NCBI GenBank assembly: GCA_036852015.1
Contig: JAANDG010000163.1
Coordinates: 186,001-250,000 of the forward strand
Source of the DNA: Pelodera strongyloides
Lineage: Eukaryota > Nematoda > Chromadorea > Rhabditida > Rhabditidae
DNA: 64,000 nucleotides
Direction of reading: 5' to 3'
Made by a program: the position numbers and the translations under genes. This document shows, in pieces, positions 35,018 through 46,700 of this stretch; position 1 is the first letter of the stretch; every line of letters starts with the position of its first letter. The notes under the pieces are model-generated. The model made no database searches and was not told the DNA's origin. It saw only the letters and a list, made by a program, of their open reading frames with translations.

Positions 35018-35607
35018 CTAGTATGTTCCCGGGTAGTATTGGCTTCTCAGTGCTCCCGCCTGATATCCTGCGGAGTAGCCGGCTTGGTAGCTGGGTGTGA
35101 TGGCAATTCCCACGCCGGCTCCCATGGGAGCGCCGCCTCCCATTGCCACGGGAGATCCGCCTCCCATGGTAGCTCCGCCCGTTCCGGCGGCATAGAAACC
35201 TCCTCCGGTACCGTATCCGGGCATTGCGTAAGGAGTGGTAAGTCCCGGGGCCGAGTACCCGATGCCTCCCGAGTAGAAATGAGTATTGGCACGCTCGTCC
35301 AGGAGTTGAGAATTGGTCATGCCAGGTTGAGCGGAGTACATTGTGTAGTAGGCGGACTGAAATAATAAGAGTGAGCCAATTCCTTGCCGCGCTCATTTCG
35401 CGCGTCAACGGGTTACCAGAAGAACCCAATTCCGTACCGCGCTCATTTCGCGCGTCAACGAGTCGAGTTACCAAAAGAACCTCGAAGGCTTGAACGGCTT
35501 GAAGGCTAATATTCTCCCTGAGTGCGAGACCTTAGGCCGTAGGCCCTTATGGACGGTATAGATAATTCGCACGGTAATTGCAAGAAACTTACCCTATATG
35601 GGTTCAT
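35018..35607 (-). CDS. Small Gly/Tyr-rich protein, two exons
   Basis: Exon 1 is 35593-35607 (ATG, five codons, MNPYR) with a good donor (GTAAGT). Exon 2 is 35018-35356, entered through ATTATTTCAG and ending at TAG: 117 residues in all. The protein is rich in Gly, Tyr, Ala and Pro, with an internal run of GGG/GA steps (MGGGSPVAMGGGAPMG) and a Tyr-rich tail (YQAGYSAGYQAG). It has no Cys and no membrane segment. I do not recognise the family. Low-complexity proteins like this can be structural or RNA-associated, but I assign no function. The short intron carries a duplicated ~50-bp segment. The strongest alternative is that exon 1 differs; exon 2 reads as real coding sequence. Confidence 0.65.
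35376..35475. repeat. Direct duplication of ~50 bp in the intron
   Basis: CCGCGCTCATTTCGCGCGTCAACG occurs twice, 50 bp apart (core CGCTCATTTCGCGCGTCAAC), each followed by a GTTACCA..AGAACC tail. Confidence 0.8.
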
Positions 35608-35924
35608 GGTGAGTTCGAGTCGAGTAAAACTGTGGAACGGACGAAAATCTACCACTATTTATCGAAGACCATGTATTCTAATTATTTTTAATTTGATTAT
35701 TTCCGTTTATCGTGTAAGTTTTCTTATGCTGTTGTGTTTTTGTATTGTTTTTATATACGTTTCAACGACATTTGAAAGGCGGCATAGAAGAAAAACACTT
35801 TACTTCTCTCAATTCAGGCAACTCTTCTGTCAATAAATATTGTACCAAAAATTAAAAACTGCAAACATTATTATTATGTGTGTATGCACTGAAAGAGCTA
35901 ATGAAATAAAAGTAAGACAAGACA

Positions 35925-36010
35925 AAATTCCTATATTTTTAATCAAGAAATCACCCACGTTGCGGCACAACGCGTGAACATGTTAACATGACGAACTACG
36001 CATAACTAAC
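35925..36010 (+). repeat. Dispersed repeat I, copy 1
   Basis: CACAACGCGTGAACATG and ACGCATAACTAACTTAA also occur at 45545-45605 in the same order and orientation. Confidence 0.7.
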
Positions 36011-36169
36011 TTAAATATAAAAAAACTACAATTACAGTGTTGAAAAAAATAAATTCAGTATGACTTAATTTTTAAGAATGGCGAGAAGACGAATGGTTAC
36101 CAATTGTAAGGAAAGAGTGGTATAGTGATAACCAGCATAGTTTAATTTTGAATTATTAGGGACGTCCCC

Positions 36170-36440
36170 GAGGAGTATTGGTACACACGCTAGAGGGGTG
36201 GGGTATAGGCCGACCGCAACGCGAAACTTTGGCCAGTGCGCGGCCGGCATATGGACAAAAAACGGGTGGGGCCCACACACGGCGGCCCACCCATTTCGGG
36301 CGCAGTGTGGGCCAGGTGCCGGCGTGAAGTGCGCCTGGTGTGGGCCTGGTGCCGGCCAGGTGTATGCGAGATGTAGGCGGCCCACCCTTTTCGGGCCCCG
36401 TGTATGCCGCGCACCGGCCAAGTTTCCTTAGTGCGCTGAC
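36170..36440. repeat. GC-rich palindromic repeat
   Basis: Words such as GGCGGCCCACCC, GTGTGGGCC and GGTGCCGGC recur. Open frames in several registers overlap here, as expected for GC-rich repeat and not a gene. Confidence 0.6.
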
Positions 36441-37073
36441 GAAGGGATACAAAGTGTTACAACATAGAGCTTCTTTGTCACCAGGGTGTTTGTTACCACT
36501 AGCATGGCGGCGTTAGGGAAGCAATGTGTTACCGATGCCGCCAGGGCGTGTGTTACCTATGCTAGTATTGGTAGTGGGAGAGAAAAATTTGTTTTTAACT
36601 ACGCAGCGTTATACCATTTCTCTTCAATAGGGAGACATGGAGCATCGGGACTTAAGTTGGTGTAATGTAATGAGGGAATATCATGCAGGATAACGATAAT
36701 TCCCAGGAAGAATACTTTCCCGATCTAGGGATATCAAAGGTCAAAGGTCAAAGGGCTAACAAGAGAGCGTTGCAAACTGTTCGCAAAAACTAATCCAGAG
36801 GCCATATTCACCACTCAATTCCCTATGGGGAATTCCGCGTCTTTTTCTCTTCGTGTCTCGCATTAGAGCGCTATTTCTGTCCCCAGCGAATATTTCCTCG
36901 AGGGAATCGAAGTGGTGAATATGGCCTCAGAAACACCCGCGAGAATTTTTATGAAAAAGGGATGAAATATACCCGGGGAGAAATTCTAACCAGGCTAGTT
37001 ACCTGTGGGAGAATAAGCCCAGCCCAGAGAGGATTGGTACCCAGGATAGGTGGGCTAGACTACCCAAGATAAC
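36441..37073. other. No gene seen; contains fold-back F copy 4
   Basis: About 36800-36928 is a diverged fold-back (GAGGCCATATTCACCACT / GTGGTGAATATGGCCTC). The remainder shows no exon. A tail of this element family also appears near 19760. Confidence 0.55.
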
Positions 37074-40000
37074 TTAGTTCACAATCACTAATCCGGGCGT
37101 GGTGGTGGTGGCCGTGGTCCTCCTTGCCATACTAAACTGAGTCGTGGCAGAAGAAGTCTTCCGACTTTGCCCGAATAAGTGCAACAACTGTTTTTGAAAA
37201 GCCCGCACGAAGATAAATGTGAGAGTGATTCGCCAGAAAGAATTCGTGTTAGCCGTGAACTTGATCAAGTTGAATAACCATAATGGGATGTCGACTGAAA
37301 ACAGAATTATTGGTGTCGAAGAAGTACGTGCGCCAACCGTGCGCCAGAGGTGTGCCGGGTAGCATTGCGCTAATTTTGCCCACCAATTTGGCCCACGCGG
37401 TGTGCGCGTTACTCTGGGGAAAGCAAATGAATTATGATATGGAAATAATCATATAAATATTCTAATTAAGCGTCAAAAAAATTTAACCCACTTTTCATAT
37501 ACAACGTGATATTGATTTGCAATAAAGTTGCTCCATTAGCAACAACGGGCACAAAACTGTTGCACAGCAACCCCATTGTAATGTTGCGCTGATCTTTTTG
37601 CTGCCGCATTGTTGCGCCTGAACGAATAATTTAAATATTGGTTACGTAGGTTTTTATGATTCTTGTTGGACGGGGACTTGACATAAATAATAGAAAAGAG
37701 GTCGATTTTTTGCGACCCCATCCCTTTAAAAACTGACTTTTTGCTACCGCATTGTTGCGCCTGAAACATGATTATTGGGAACGTTTTGGTGTTGTAAGTA
37801 GGACAATTTTCAAGCAAAATTTGCATTTTTGTTTAGAAAAAGCTTTCATTTGAAAGAAAGTTAGGAAACTGCTGTGCTATGGTACCCATATACATTTGCA
37901 TGGTAAAATTACTGTACAATACACAGACATATGCAAAAAAAAACATAAAATAAAAATAAAACCCCACCTCCAAGAGAATTTTTGCGAGAGCTCATATATT
38001 TATTCGTGAAATGCAGTAGATGTAGATTAATACCGGCAGTTGTTAGATTGAAGGCCCATATCAGCGCGCTAACGGTCTAAATTTCAGATAAAAAGATAAT
38101 GTTCCGTGTGGCCGAGTGGCTAGCGAGTCCGTTTCAAAGGCACGCGACCCGGGATCGGCGCTGACCAGCTACAACTTTGTCGCAATCGTTGGCAGGGAAT
38201 GCGACGCCGTCGGCGCGGGTTCGTTTCCGGACGGTTTCAAACATGGTGTCTTAGTAAATTAGAACAAACATGAAGCAGTTATAATTCTGAACACTCTTTG
38301 AACCTTGAAAAACACAATGTGAAAAAAGTGGGTTTCATATTTGTTTTTAGAATACTGGGAAAAATTCTGAAAGCGACACTGAAATTTGCATATAATAAAT
38401 TGCAACGCAGTTGCCCAGGGTAATTATCAAACCACGTGTCATGCCGCTTTAAAATAGATGACCTACCGCATAGCCGCCCAAAAATGAAGAATCAAGTATA
38501 GGATCGCATGCATCATTATACTCCAAGTGTCCGAAGAATAAAAGGAGAATTTGATGGACAAACTAAAAGATATATTATTATTGTTTGATTCATAAATTTT
38601 GGTTGCAAACGAAAAATTGGGGTTTCGGTCGAGCGGGGATCGAACCCGCATCTTCAGCTATCCGGGCCAATGCATTTACCATTATGCTACCGGCACCCAC
38701 CACCAATGATTGTTCGCAAAGCGAGTTAAGGTCCGCAATGGCGTCACACAGTGAATATACAACTGCCCGGGCGGTATTACACCATTAACCCAGTAAAGAT
38801 CAGCCAAACCTGAGAAATAAGCTTCAAATGTTAGTGCAAATGCACAGAGGTCATTAAAGGCCGCCTCAGCCTAAGTTTCATAAATTTTGGTTGCAAACGA
38901 AAAATTGGGGTTTCGGTCGAGCGGGGATCGAACCCGCATCTTCAGCTATCCGGGCCAATGCATTTACCATTATGCTACCGGCACCCACCACCAATGATTG
39001 TTCGCAAAGCGAGTTAAGGTCCGGATAGCTGAAGATGCGGGTTCGATCTTAACTCGCTTTGCGAACAATCATTGGTGGTGGGTGCCGGTAGCATAATGGT
39101 AAATGGATTGGCCCGGATAGCTGAAGATGCGGGTTCGATCCCCGCTCGACCGAAACCCCAATTTTTCGTTTGCAACCAAAATTTATGAAACTTAGGCTGA
39201 GGCGGCCTTTAATGACCTCTGTGCATTTGCACTAACATTTGAAGCTTATTTCTCAGGTTTGGCTGATCTTTACTGGGTTAATGGTGTAATACCGCCCGGG
39301 CAGTTGTATATTCACTGTGTGACGCCATTGCGGACCTTAACTCGCTTTGCGAACAATCATTGGTGGTGGGTGCCGGTAGCATAATGGTAAATGCATTGGC
39401 CCGGATAGCTGAAGATGCGGGTTCGATCCCCGCTCGACCGAAACCCCAATTTTTCGTTTGCAACCAAAATTTATGAAACTTAGGCTGAGGCGGCCTTTAA
39501 TGACCTCTGTGCATTTGCACTAACATTTGAAGCTTATTTCTCAGGTTTGGCTGATCTTTACTGGGTTAATGGTGTAATACCGCCCGGGCAGTTGTATATT
39601 CACTGTGTGACGCCATTGCGGACCTTAACTCGCTTTGCGAACAATCATTGGTGGTGGGTGCCGGTAGCATAATGGTAAATGCATTGGCCCGGATAGCTGA
39701 AGATGCGGGTTCGATCCCCGCTCGACCGAAACCCCAATTTTTCGTTTGCAACCAAAATTTATGAAACTTAGGCTGAGGCGGCCTTTAATGACCTCTGTGC
39801 ATTTGCACTAACATTTGAAGCTTATTTTCAGGTTTGGCTGATCTTTACTGGGTTTTAATGGTGTAATACCGCCCGGGCAGTTGTAAATTCACTGTGTGAC
39901 GCCATTGCGGACCTTAACTCGCTTTGCGAACACTCGTTGGTGGTGGGTGCCGGTAGCATAATGGTAAATGCATTGGCCCGGATAGCTGAAGATGCGGGTT

Positions 40001-43000
40001 CGATCCCCGCTCGACCGAAACCCCAATTTTTCGTTTGCAACCAAAAATTTATAAAACTTAGGCTGAGGCGGCCTTTAATGACCTCTGTGCATTTGCACTA
40101 ACATTTGAAGCTTATTTCTCAGGTTTGGCTGATCTTTACTGGGTTAATGGTGTTAATACCGCCCGGGCAGTTGTATATTCACTGTGTGACGCCATTGCGG
40201 ACCTTAACTCGCTTTGCGAACAATCATTGGTGGTGGGTGCCGGTAGCATAATGGTAAAGCATTGGCCCGGATAGCTGAAGATTCGGGTTCGATCCGCTCG
40301 ACCGAAACCCCAATTTTTCGTTTGCAACCAAAATTTATAAAACTTAGGCTGAGGCGGCCTTTAATGACCTCTGTGCATTTGCACTAACATTTGAAGCTTA
40401 TTTCTCAGGTTTGGCTGATCTTTACTGGGTTAATGGTGTAATACCGCCCGGGCAGTTGTATATTCACTGTGTGACGCCATTGCGGACCTTAACTCGCTTT
40501 GCGAACAATCATTGGTGGTGGGTGCCGGTAGCATAATGGTAAATGGATTGGCCCGGATAGCTGAAGATGCGGGTTCGATCCCCGCTCGACCGAAACCCCA
40601 ATTTTTCGTTTGCAACCAAAATTTATGAAACTTAGGCTGAGGCGGCCTTTAATGACCTCTGTGCATTTGCACTAACATTTGAAGCTTATTTCTCAGGTTT
40701 GGCTGATCTTTACTGGGTTAATGGTGTAATACCGCCCGGGCAGTTGTAAATTCACTGTGTGACGCCATTGCGGACCTTAACTCGCTTTGCGAACAACCAT
40801 TGGTGGTGGGTGCCGGTAGCATAATGGTAAATGCATTGGCCCGGATAGCTGAAGATGCGGGTTCGATCCCCGCTCGACCGAAACCCCAATTTTTCGTTTG
40901 CAACCAAAATTTATGAAACTTAGGCTGACAAGGGAACTGCCTAGGTTCATATCTGAATTAAGAAAAGTTGTAATGCAAAAGTTGTAGAGAATTAAATTCT
41001 ATTAAAGATGGCGCATTCAAAACGTGCCAGGCGTAATTATCCAGCAATTACGCATAACCGTTCCTTATGGGAGCCTCAGTGATAAATGATTTCGGTTACC
41101 GCAATAGCATAATGGATAGCGCTTCTGACTGATAAGAGGAAGGTCAAGTGTTCGATTCCTCTCTGCGGAAGCTATTTTTGCGTTTTTGCTTGGGTATTTT
41201 TTTTACAATTTAGAGCTTAAATAATTGTTTCAAAACAAATTACTGTGTGTTTAAACAACTTTGCTTGTGTCGATAACACATTTATGCACTATTCAAGTAA
41301 AAAAATCGGGATTTGATTTTTCCATTTTTTTCATGAAATCATTGATGGTACGTACCCATGGGTGAAAATATCGTCGAAAATTAAATGATGAAAATGTGAA
41401 GCATAACTTTCATAGTTTCCGAACGAATTCCAGAAGGTTGAATATTTTTATTACGAATGACTATGACTTACTGGTGTTTCTGTTTATAGTTTCTGATGAT
41501 TATAAGGTCCTTGGAGTTCTGATATATTTATTCATAACTCTTTATCCATGAAAGAAACGATCTACCAATTAATTAACTCATTTATCAAATATTCACATTC
41601 ATTTTGTTGTTGTTTTCATCATTTAATTTTCGACGATATTTTCACCCATGGGTACCATCAATGATTTCATGAAAAAAATGGAAAAATCAAATCCCGATTT
41701 TTTTTCTTGAATAGTGCATAAATGTGTTATCGACACAAGCAAAGTTGTTTAAACACACAGTAATTTGTTTTGAAACAATTATTTAAGCTCTAAATTGTAA
41801 AAAAAATACCCAAGCAAAAACGCAAAAATAGCTTCCGCAGAGAGGAATCGAACACTTGACCTTCCTCTTATCAGTCAGAAGCGCTATCCATTATGCTAAG
41901 TGGTAACCGAAATCATATATCACTGAGGCTCCCATAAGGAACGGTTATGCGTAATTGCTCGATAATTACGCCTGGCACGTTTTGAATGCGCCATCTTTAA
42001 TAGAATTTAATTCTCTACAACTTTTGCATTACAACTTTTCTTAATTCAGATATGAACCTAGGCAGTTCCCTTGTGAGGCGGCCTTTAATGACCTCTGTGC
42101 ATTTGCACTAACATTTGAAGCTTATTGTTTGATTATTATTATTATCATTACTATTATCATTATTATTGTATCTCATAAACATACATATTCTTATATTTTA
42201 TATTTTAACATACATGATTTTTGTATTTTTTCATGCCTGTTTATTTATTTTTTCTGTGGTTGGATATTTTTAAAATTATTATTATTTTACATTTTAAAAT
42301 ATATCATTTTTGAAGAAACCCGTGTGCTGTGGATGTATATTTATGCTGTGCCGTTGGCCTAAAATTGAGTCTGAAAATGCACCCTTTTTAAAATTTGCCA
42401 ATCTACTGAATTTGTAAATTCAGACGTGTTCACTTTAGTTTTCTAAAAGAAAAAGAAGTTTTCTAGACTTCTAATGAGCCTAAAAAACCAAATAACTGTT
42501 TTTATTCAATGAATTTAGCATTTGTTTTAATGTTATCAACGTTATTGCTGCAAGAATTTCGAATGACCGCCGTTGCCTTTGTTTGAGGCTGCAGTTCATT
42601 TTTCTACCGTAGTTATATGCGGGGTGATTGTTTTTTAGAAAGCACCTATTGAAAGAAATTGAATTAGGGGATAAATGGATATAAAAACCCGAACTTACAT
42701 GCCGCATACATAGTGTTAGCCATATAATAAAGAATATATATCCGGGCATATCATAATTTTTAATAACTATCAAGTATTTCTTTAAGCAGAGCACCTGAGA
42801 TATTATAAGTTTATCCTTTATTTGGAGTGCCAAGAGAGAGTAACACATACACATACACACATACACACATACACCGCAAACACACACACACACGCAATTC
42901 ACACACACCACACTCATACACGAACACACACGCACACACGCACGCACACATGCACATACACACACACAGCAGCCCACACACATCACGGACACAGACCTTT

Positions 43001-43758
43001 ACACTTTTGCATTTTTTATATTAAAAGCGACTTTCAATTTTCTTACCAACAGAAAACATTCAAAATTATACTCGAAATGCATAAGATACGATTTGACAAG
43101 AGTGCAATATAGGACTGATACTTGAGCTTTATTCAATGAGAATATTGCATGATGAATATCGGCTAACCATTTTGGCGTGACAGCGAAATAATATCCATAG
43201 CAGACGAGGAAAATGCTGCCCTGAAACGTTGTGAAACGGTTTGACGCAACAAAGTCTTCCGAGAGGTGCTGCGGTGCTGCTATCGTCAGCAACTTTTGAA
43301 ATCTTTCATACACTTAGCTATCACCGCGCACCTTGCCTAGCCTTCACCAGACTCTCGCCACGTTTTCGCAAGATCACCCCTTTTTGGCGAAGACTGGGCG
43401 AAGTCAGGGCGAATTCGCCGCGCAACTTTTTTTCATCTACCATCTGTATAGGCAGTATATGTACACGCAGTTTCTCGGGTTTCTTCTTGTCTTCACGCTA
43501 GGCTTTCGTCGCTTAGTATCTGAGTTTTACGTTTTACCCGTGTGTGCCCGTCTAACTGTCTAAATACAGTAGGAAAACCTGAAGAACTTTCAGCCAAAGT
43601 CAAGTTACCTTATAAGATTGAAACAGATCATTTCGGCGAATATGAACATAAATAAGAAACGAAATTGGAATAACTGGAAGCAATCCAAAAGCGGTATCGC
43701 GAAAACCGGCAATATAATAAATATCGGAAAATGTTGATGTTTCGTTCCAGAACTCCAT
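37074..43758 (-). CDS. Putative multi-pass membrane protein of nematode serpentine-receptor type (partial exon model)
   Basis: Five minus-strand exons flanked by good splice sites. A: 43609-43758 (starts MEFWNETSTF, glycosylation-type NET, then hydrophobic LLPVIPISFLIYVHI and a basic RRNDLFQSYK). B: 43122-43220 (GSIFLVCYGYYFAVTPKW). C: 42699-42794 (PGYIFFIIWLTLC). D: 38467-38562 (FVHQILLLFFGH). E: 37074-37294 (IPLWLFNLIKFTANTN..FQKQLLHLF, then a Ser/Thr-rich tail RKTSSATTQFS and stop). Exons A-D all start and end in phase 0, which argues for one gene. At least one exon is missing between D and E, since E starts in another phase, and perhaps also between A and B. The hydrophobic segments followed by basic ends, and the Ser/Thr tail after the last segment, suit a 7TM chemoreceptor, but no family motif is decisive. 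The C-D intron contains the tRNA-like array. Confidence 0.45.
37295..38466. other. Intronic or intergenic sequence; tRNA-like remnant inside
   Basis: Contains fold-back words around 37560-37760 (GCATTGTTGCGCCTGAA twice) and the tRNA-like stretch at 38104-38226. No confident exon found, although one is expected here for the membrane-protein gene. Confidence 0.4.
38104..38226 (+). pseudogene. tRNA-like sequence (Ser/Leu-type A box), degenerate
   Basis: A-box-like GTGGCCGAGTGGCTAGCG and, about 100 nt later, a B-box-like GCGGGTTCGTTTCC. The spacing is too long for an ordinary tRNA and the arms do not pair well, so it is likely a tRNA-derived repeat. Confidence 0.4.
38591..40925. repeat. Tandem array of nine 288-bp units with a tRNA-like core
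   Basis: Copies of the core TGGTGGTGGGTGCCGGTAGC start at 39073, 39361, 39649, 39938, 40228, 40513 and 40801 on plus. Two inverted copies have the matching end at 38705 and 38993. The spacing is 285-290 bp. Each unit has an A-box-like TAGCATAATGG and a B-box-like GGTTCGATCC with a perfect GCGGG/CCCGC T-arm. The D stem GCAT/ATGC also pairs. The acceptor stem is not canonical, and the anticodon arm pairs only with wobbles. Copies differ by few substitutions (one has lost bases around 40255 and 40292), so the array is young. The repeated 61-residue open frames are artefacts of the unit length. Confidence 0.92.
39003..39060. repeat. Head-to-head junction inside the array
   Basis: Inverted TTCGCAAAGCGAGTTAAG and CTTAACTCGCTTTGCGAA flank a 29-nt loop that is itself a fragment of the tRNA-like core (GATAGCTGAAGATGCGGG). 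Left of it units are inverted; right of it they run forward. Confidence 0.88.
41097..41170 (+). pseudogene. tRNA-like sequence in the left arm (Ile-GAU-like loop)
   Basis: Acceptor TACCGCA pairs with TGCGGAA at 6 of 7 positions. It has an A box (TAGCATAATGG), the loop CTGATAA (anticodon GAT if read as a tRNA) and a B box (GTTCGATTCC). The anticodon and T stems are mismatched, so function is doubtful. Confidence 0.5.
41833..41905 (-). pseudogene. tRNA-like sequence in the right arm
   Basis: Inverted copy of 41097-41170, identical over the body. Its 5' acceptor side reads TACCACT and no longer pairs with the 3' side. Confidence 0.5.
42837..42975. repeat. CA microsatellite
   Basis: Imperfect (CA)n with CG and AT interruptions, upstream of membrane-protein exon C. 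Confidence 0.93.
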
Positions 43759-46700
43759 TTTTGATTTCTGAACACGACTTTCGTTTAAAGCGGAATGGAA
43801 CGGGGTATTAAAGCGTGTTCTACGCACAAACTTAGTTCCTTTCGGTGTAAATCCCGCACAGAATGGCACTCATCAACAACAGTTCATTAAAAACAAGCGA
43901 AACAAATAGACGTTGAAAATTTACGGAAAACAAACTAAAGGGACTTCAAGAAAGGGAGACAGAAGGTAAGATGTTAGTCGAGCATGATAAACCCGGTATT
44001 GGCGAACTTTAAAACACACTTTAGCCGGTTTCCTAATTGTATGGGAACTGTACTATACGCGCATAATTCACTTTCCATGTATTATATGCAATTGTGGATC
44101 ACGCCTTTCTGATAGGAATTCTAGACCTTTATTCTAATTCTCTCAGAGGCAGAGGGGCGGAGCATGACAATCGGGTACTAACATTTTCCTTGTCATAGTC
44201 TCGTAGAGTAAAGCGAGCTTGAATAATTTTCAAAAAAAGAGATCGCCAAACAACCACTGACAAAAATTCCATTATGAATTTATTGAGTGAGAAGAATAAA
44301 AAAACCACAAAACAAACTTAATTGCGCGATAACGCAATAAACTTTTTATGCGGTCAAAGTTTGCGTATTATTATTTGTGTTTTACACCGGAGATTTTTGT
44401 TCTTTCCTTATATTTTCCTTGCTTTATTTGATAAATTTCGAGAAAGACTTAACAACCATAGTAAGAAAAGCATAATTTCATTTACTTTTTGCACGAAATA
44501 TGAATAATAAATAATGAAATAATAATGAGATAATGAGGCAAGAAATAATGAGTTTGTTAAGCATAGCCATTAACCAAAATGATAATGCGTCTGCAAGGTT
44601 AGGGTCTTGTTTACTTTTGCTTTATGCCAAGTACACATGGTATTTACGAGAGGCACAAATATTACAAGAATTCACGTAAGCTCATTCACGAATAATGGAA
44701 TAATAAACAAAGTGTGCGGCTAGGGTCTTGCGTGAAAATGGCGAAGCCAGTCCCGAAGACGACTACTGAACAAAAATGCCGAAAATAGATCCAGATAAAT
44801 GGTGTAGCGCCCGATGTTCGCAGCTTCTCGCGAAAATATTTTTATGGCTACACTCAGTAACTCGCAAGAACCGGGCGAAGGCTGGCCTGCGAAAGGGAGG
44901 CATATCTGGATTTTTCTCGCTCATTTTCTCGCTAGTCAGTTATTATTTTTTGAGCTATCTGCGAGGAAAAAGTAAAATATACTAGAGTAGAGTTTATAAT
45001 AACTTTTAGACTTTTAGAACTGGGTACTTCTATTAAACTAGAGGGAAAACAACCAAAAATCGTAAGAAAAAAGCTCCTGCATTGGTTTGCAAAATAAATC
45101 AATTTTCTGAGTAAACTTGTTTGCCAGATGTTTTGTTTTATAAATTGCACAAGGAAAGTTCATGTGTTGATATAAATCAACATAACACGTGGTTTGTGAA
45201 GAGCGCACTGTACCACTGCAATTACATTTATTGTATACAAAGAAGCATAGACACAGCAAATGTTTGAATCCATTTGGTGACGGATCACTGGTTTTTTCGT
45301 GGGCCAGCCCATTTGGAGACCTCTTCGTGACCATTTGGTAACTTTTTCGGAAAAGGCCATTCGGTTCTATGTCTATGGTTTCGGCAATTATTTCGTTTCC
45401 CCACGGGATGGATTTATCTTGTACAACCAAATATGGTATTCCGCTTTAAACAAACCAAAATTGAGTATGTTGGTCGCTTTGGGACTCACGATTACGAGAT
45501 AATGAAATAAAAAAGACAAACTTCTTATAGTTTTAGTCGTCAAGAATCAGCGACGTTGCGTCACAACGCGTGAACATGGCGAACTGCGCATAACTAACTT
45601 AAGTGTAAAAAAAACTACTGCAACAAAAAGCAAAAGTTAAAAATAATAATCACAAACTGTAGGAAATAAAATTGAGAATGTCGACTGCGTACTGGTCTTT
45701 TCGCTCGGCGAAAACAAGACTCTCTTGTGAGTTTCAAAAGAAGGTATGATAGCAGGAAAAGGACCGCGGCACGTTTGCCACAGGTGCGCCAATTTTTGCA
45801 CATCCATGGCGCCGTTCCCGCACACTACTGCAAACTAAATCCGCTTTCTCGCTTTATCTACCCGTACACGCTTTTTTTCAAATCAAAATAACATGTATTT
45901 ACAAAAGTATCGTGTTCCCTCGTTTTAGATCAAATTAGCACGTACGTAGCATGAATCTTCCCATGCATTTTTAGAATTCTTCGCGATTTATTCAAGCCTT
46001 GCACACGCAAATTCTTAAGCAAAACACTACTTCTTTCTTAAAAATTAAGCTCTACGAAACAGTACCAAACGTTTGGAGAAGAATTAAAAATAAACTATGA
46101 GGTAATAGCAAGTTTCGTGGACGATTTTTCGGATAGCACGCTAATAACGAGTGTACCTGTGCTATGCTATATTCTGGATATGATATGAAATTTAATTCTG
46201 TGCGCGAATTGCGTGATACAGTTATTTTTGTTTACTTTCAGAATAATAATCACGAAACGCCATACATGAGAACCAACCTTAGGCTTGATCTTGTGGAGTT
46301 TCATTTTCAGTTTGTGAGGTGTTTAGTTTGTTTATTTATTTAATAAATAACACCGAGGTGTGCATCAAATAATATGATGAAGAGAAAGCAATGTAGATAT
46401 AGATATAACGAAATCAGTTGTACTGTAGTCGATTAGCAATCGGGTAAAAGAAGAATGGAAAGGTGTATCATACAAGCGTGTATATACCTTGGCCTGGCCA
46501 AACATGTTATGCAGTCACACAAAATAAAGGAAGCAATTAACTAGCTAGTTGGGATAAAAATAAATGAAAAAATGAAGAAAAAATTGTGAGAAGCGAAATA
46601 GCTTGTTCGCTCTTAGCGGGTTAGCTTTTCTTTTAGCGGATGACTGCGTTTACACAATGAGTTTTAACTTCTGGCTCAATTACACAAGGATTGAAAATAT

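Larger units (their letters stand above)
40929..42073. mobile_element. 1.15-kb fold-back element carrying two tRNA-like copies, TGA target duplication
   Basis: Left end CAAGGGAACTGCCTAGG and right end CCTAGGCAGTTCCCTTG are inverted. The arms (40929-41394 and 41615-42073) are nearly identical, around a 220-nt loop. TGA flanks both sides, and removing the element plus one TGA restores a normal array unit, so the insertion is exact. A 3-bp duplication fits PIF/Harbinger- or CACTA-like transposons; the superfamily is not settled. No transposase. Confidence 0.9.
38591..42121. mobile_element. Composite locus: tRNA-like 288-bp satellite array plus nested fold-back, between 13-bp direct repeats
   Basis: TTATTGTTTGATT occurs at 38578-38590 and again at 42122-42134, immediately outside the repeat material. 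It may be a target duplication that marks insertion of the whole block, or of an ancestor that later expanded. Part of the right copy (TTATT) could also belong to the repeat unit, so the secure duplication is at least GTTTGATT. The block lies in the putative intron between membrane-protein exons C and D; its lower edge is 28 nt from the exon D acceptor. Confidence 0.7.

Noticed and set aside
35004..35474. 156-codon open frame overlapping the Gly/Tyr-rich gene
   Set aside because: Different frame of the same exon, crosses the intron duplication, and has biased Arg/Ser composition typical of a shadow frame.
39278..40903. Repeated 61-codon open frames in the array as a tandem protein family
   Set aside because: They run antisense across the tRNA-like core of each 288-bp unit. 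Their identity follows from DNA-level repetition, and one copy is frameshifted without consequence.
38591..40925. CRISPR-like array
   Set aside because: The units are 288 bp with no unique spacers; the genome is eukaryotic.
41097..41170. Functional tRNA-Ile(GAU)
   Set aside because: Mismatched anticodon and T stems; GAU isoleucine tRNAs are not normal in eukaryotic nuclear genomes.
42822..43112. His/Thr-rich open frames
   Set aside because: Translations of the CA microsatellite.
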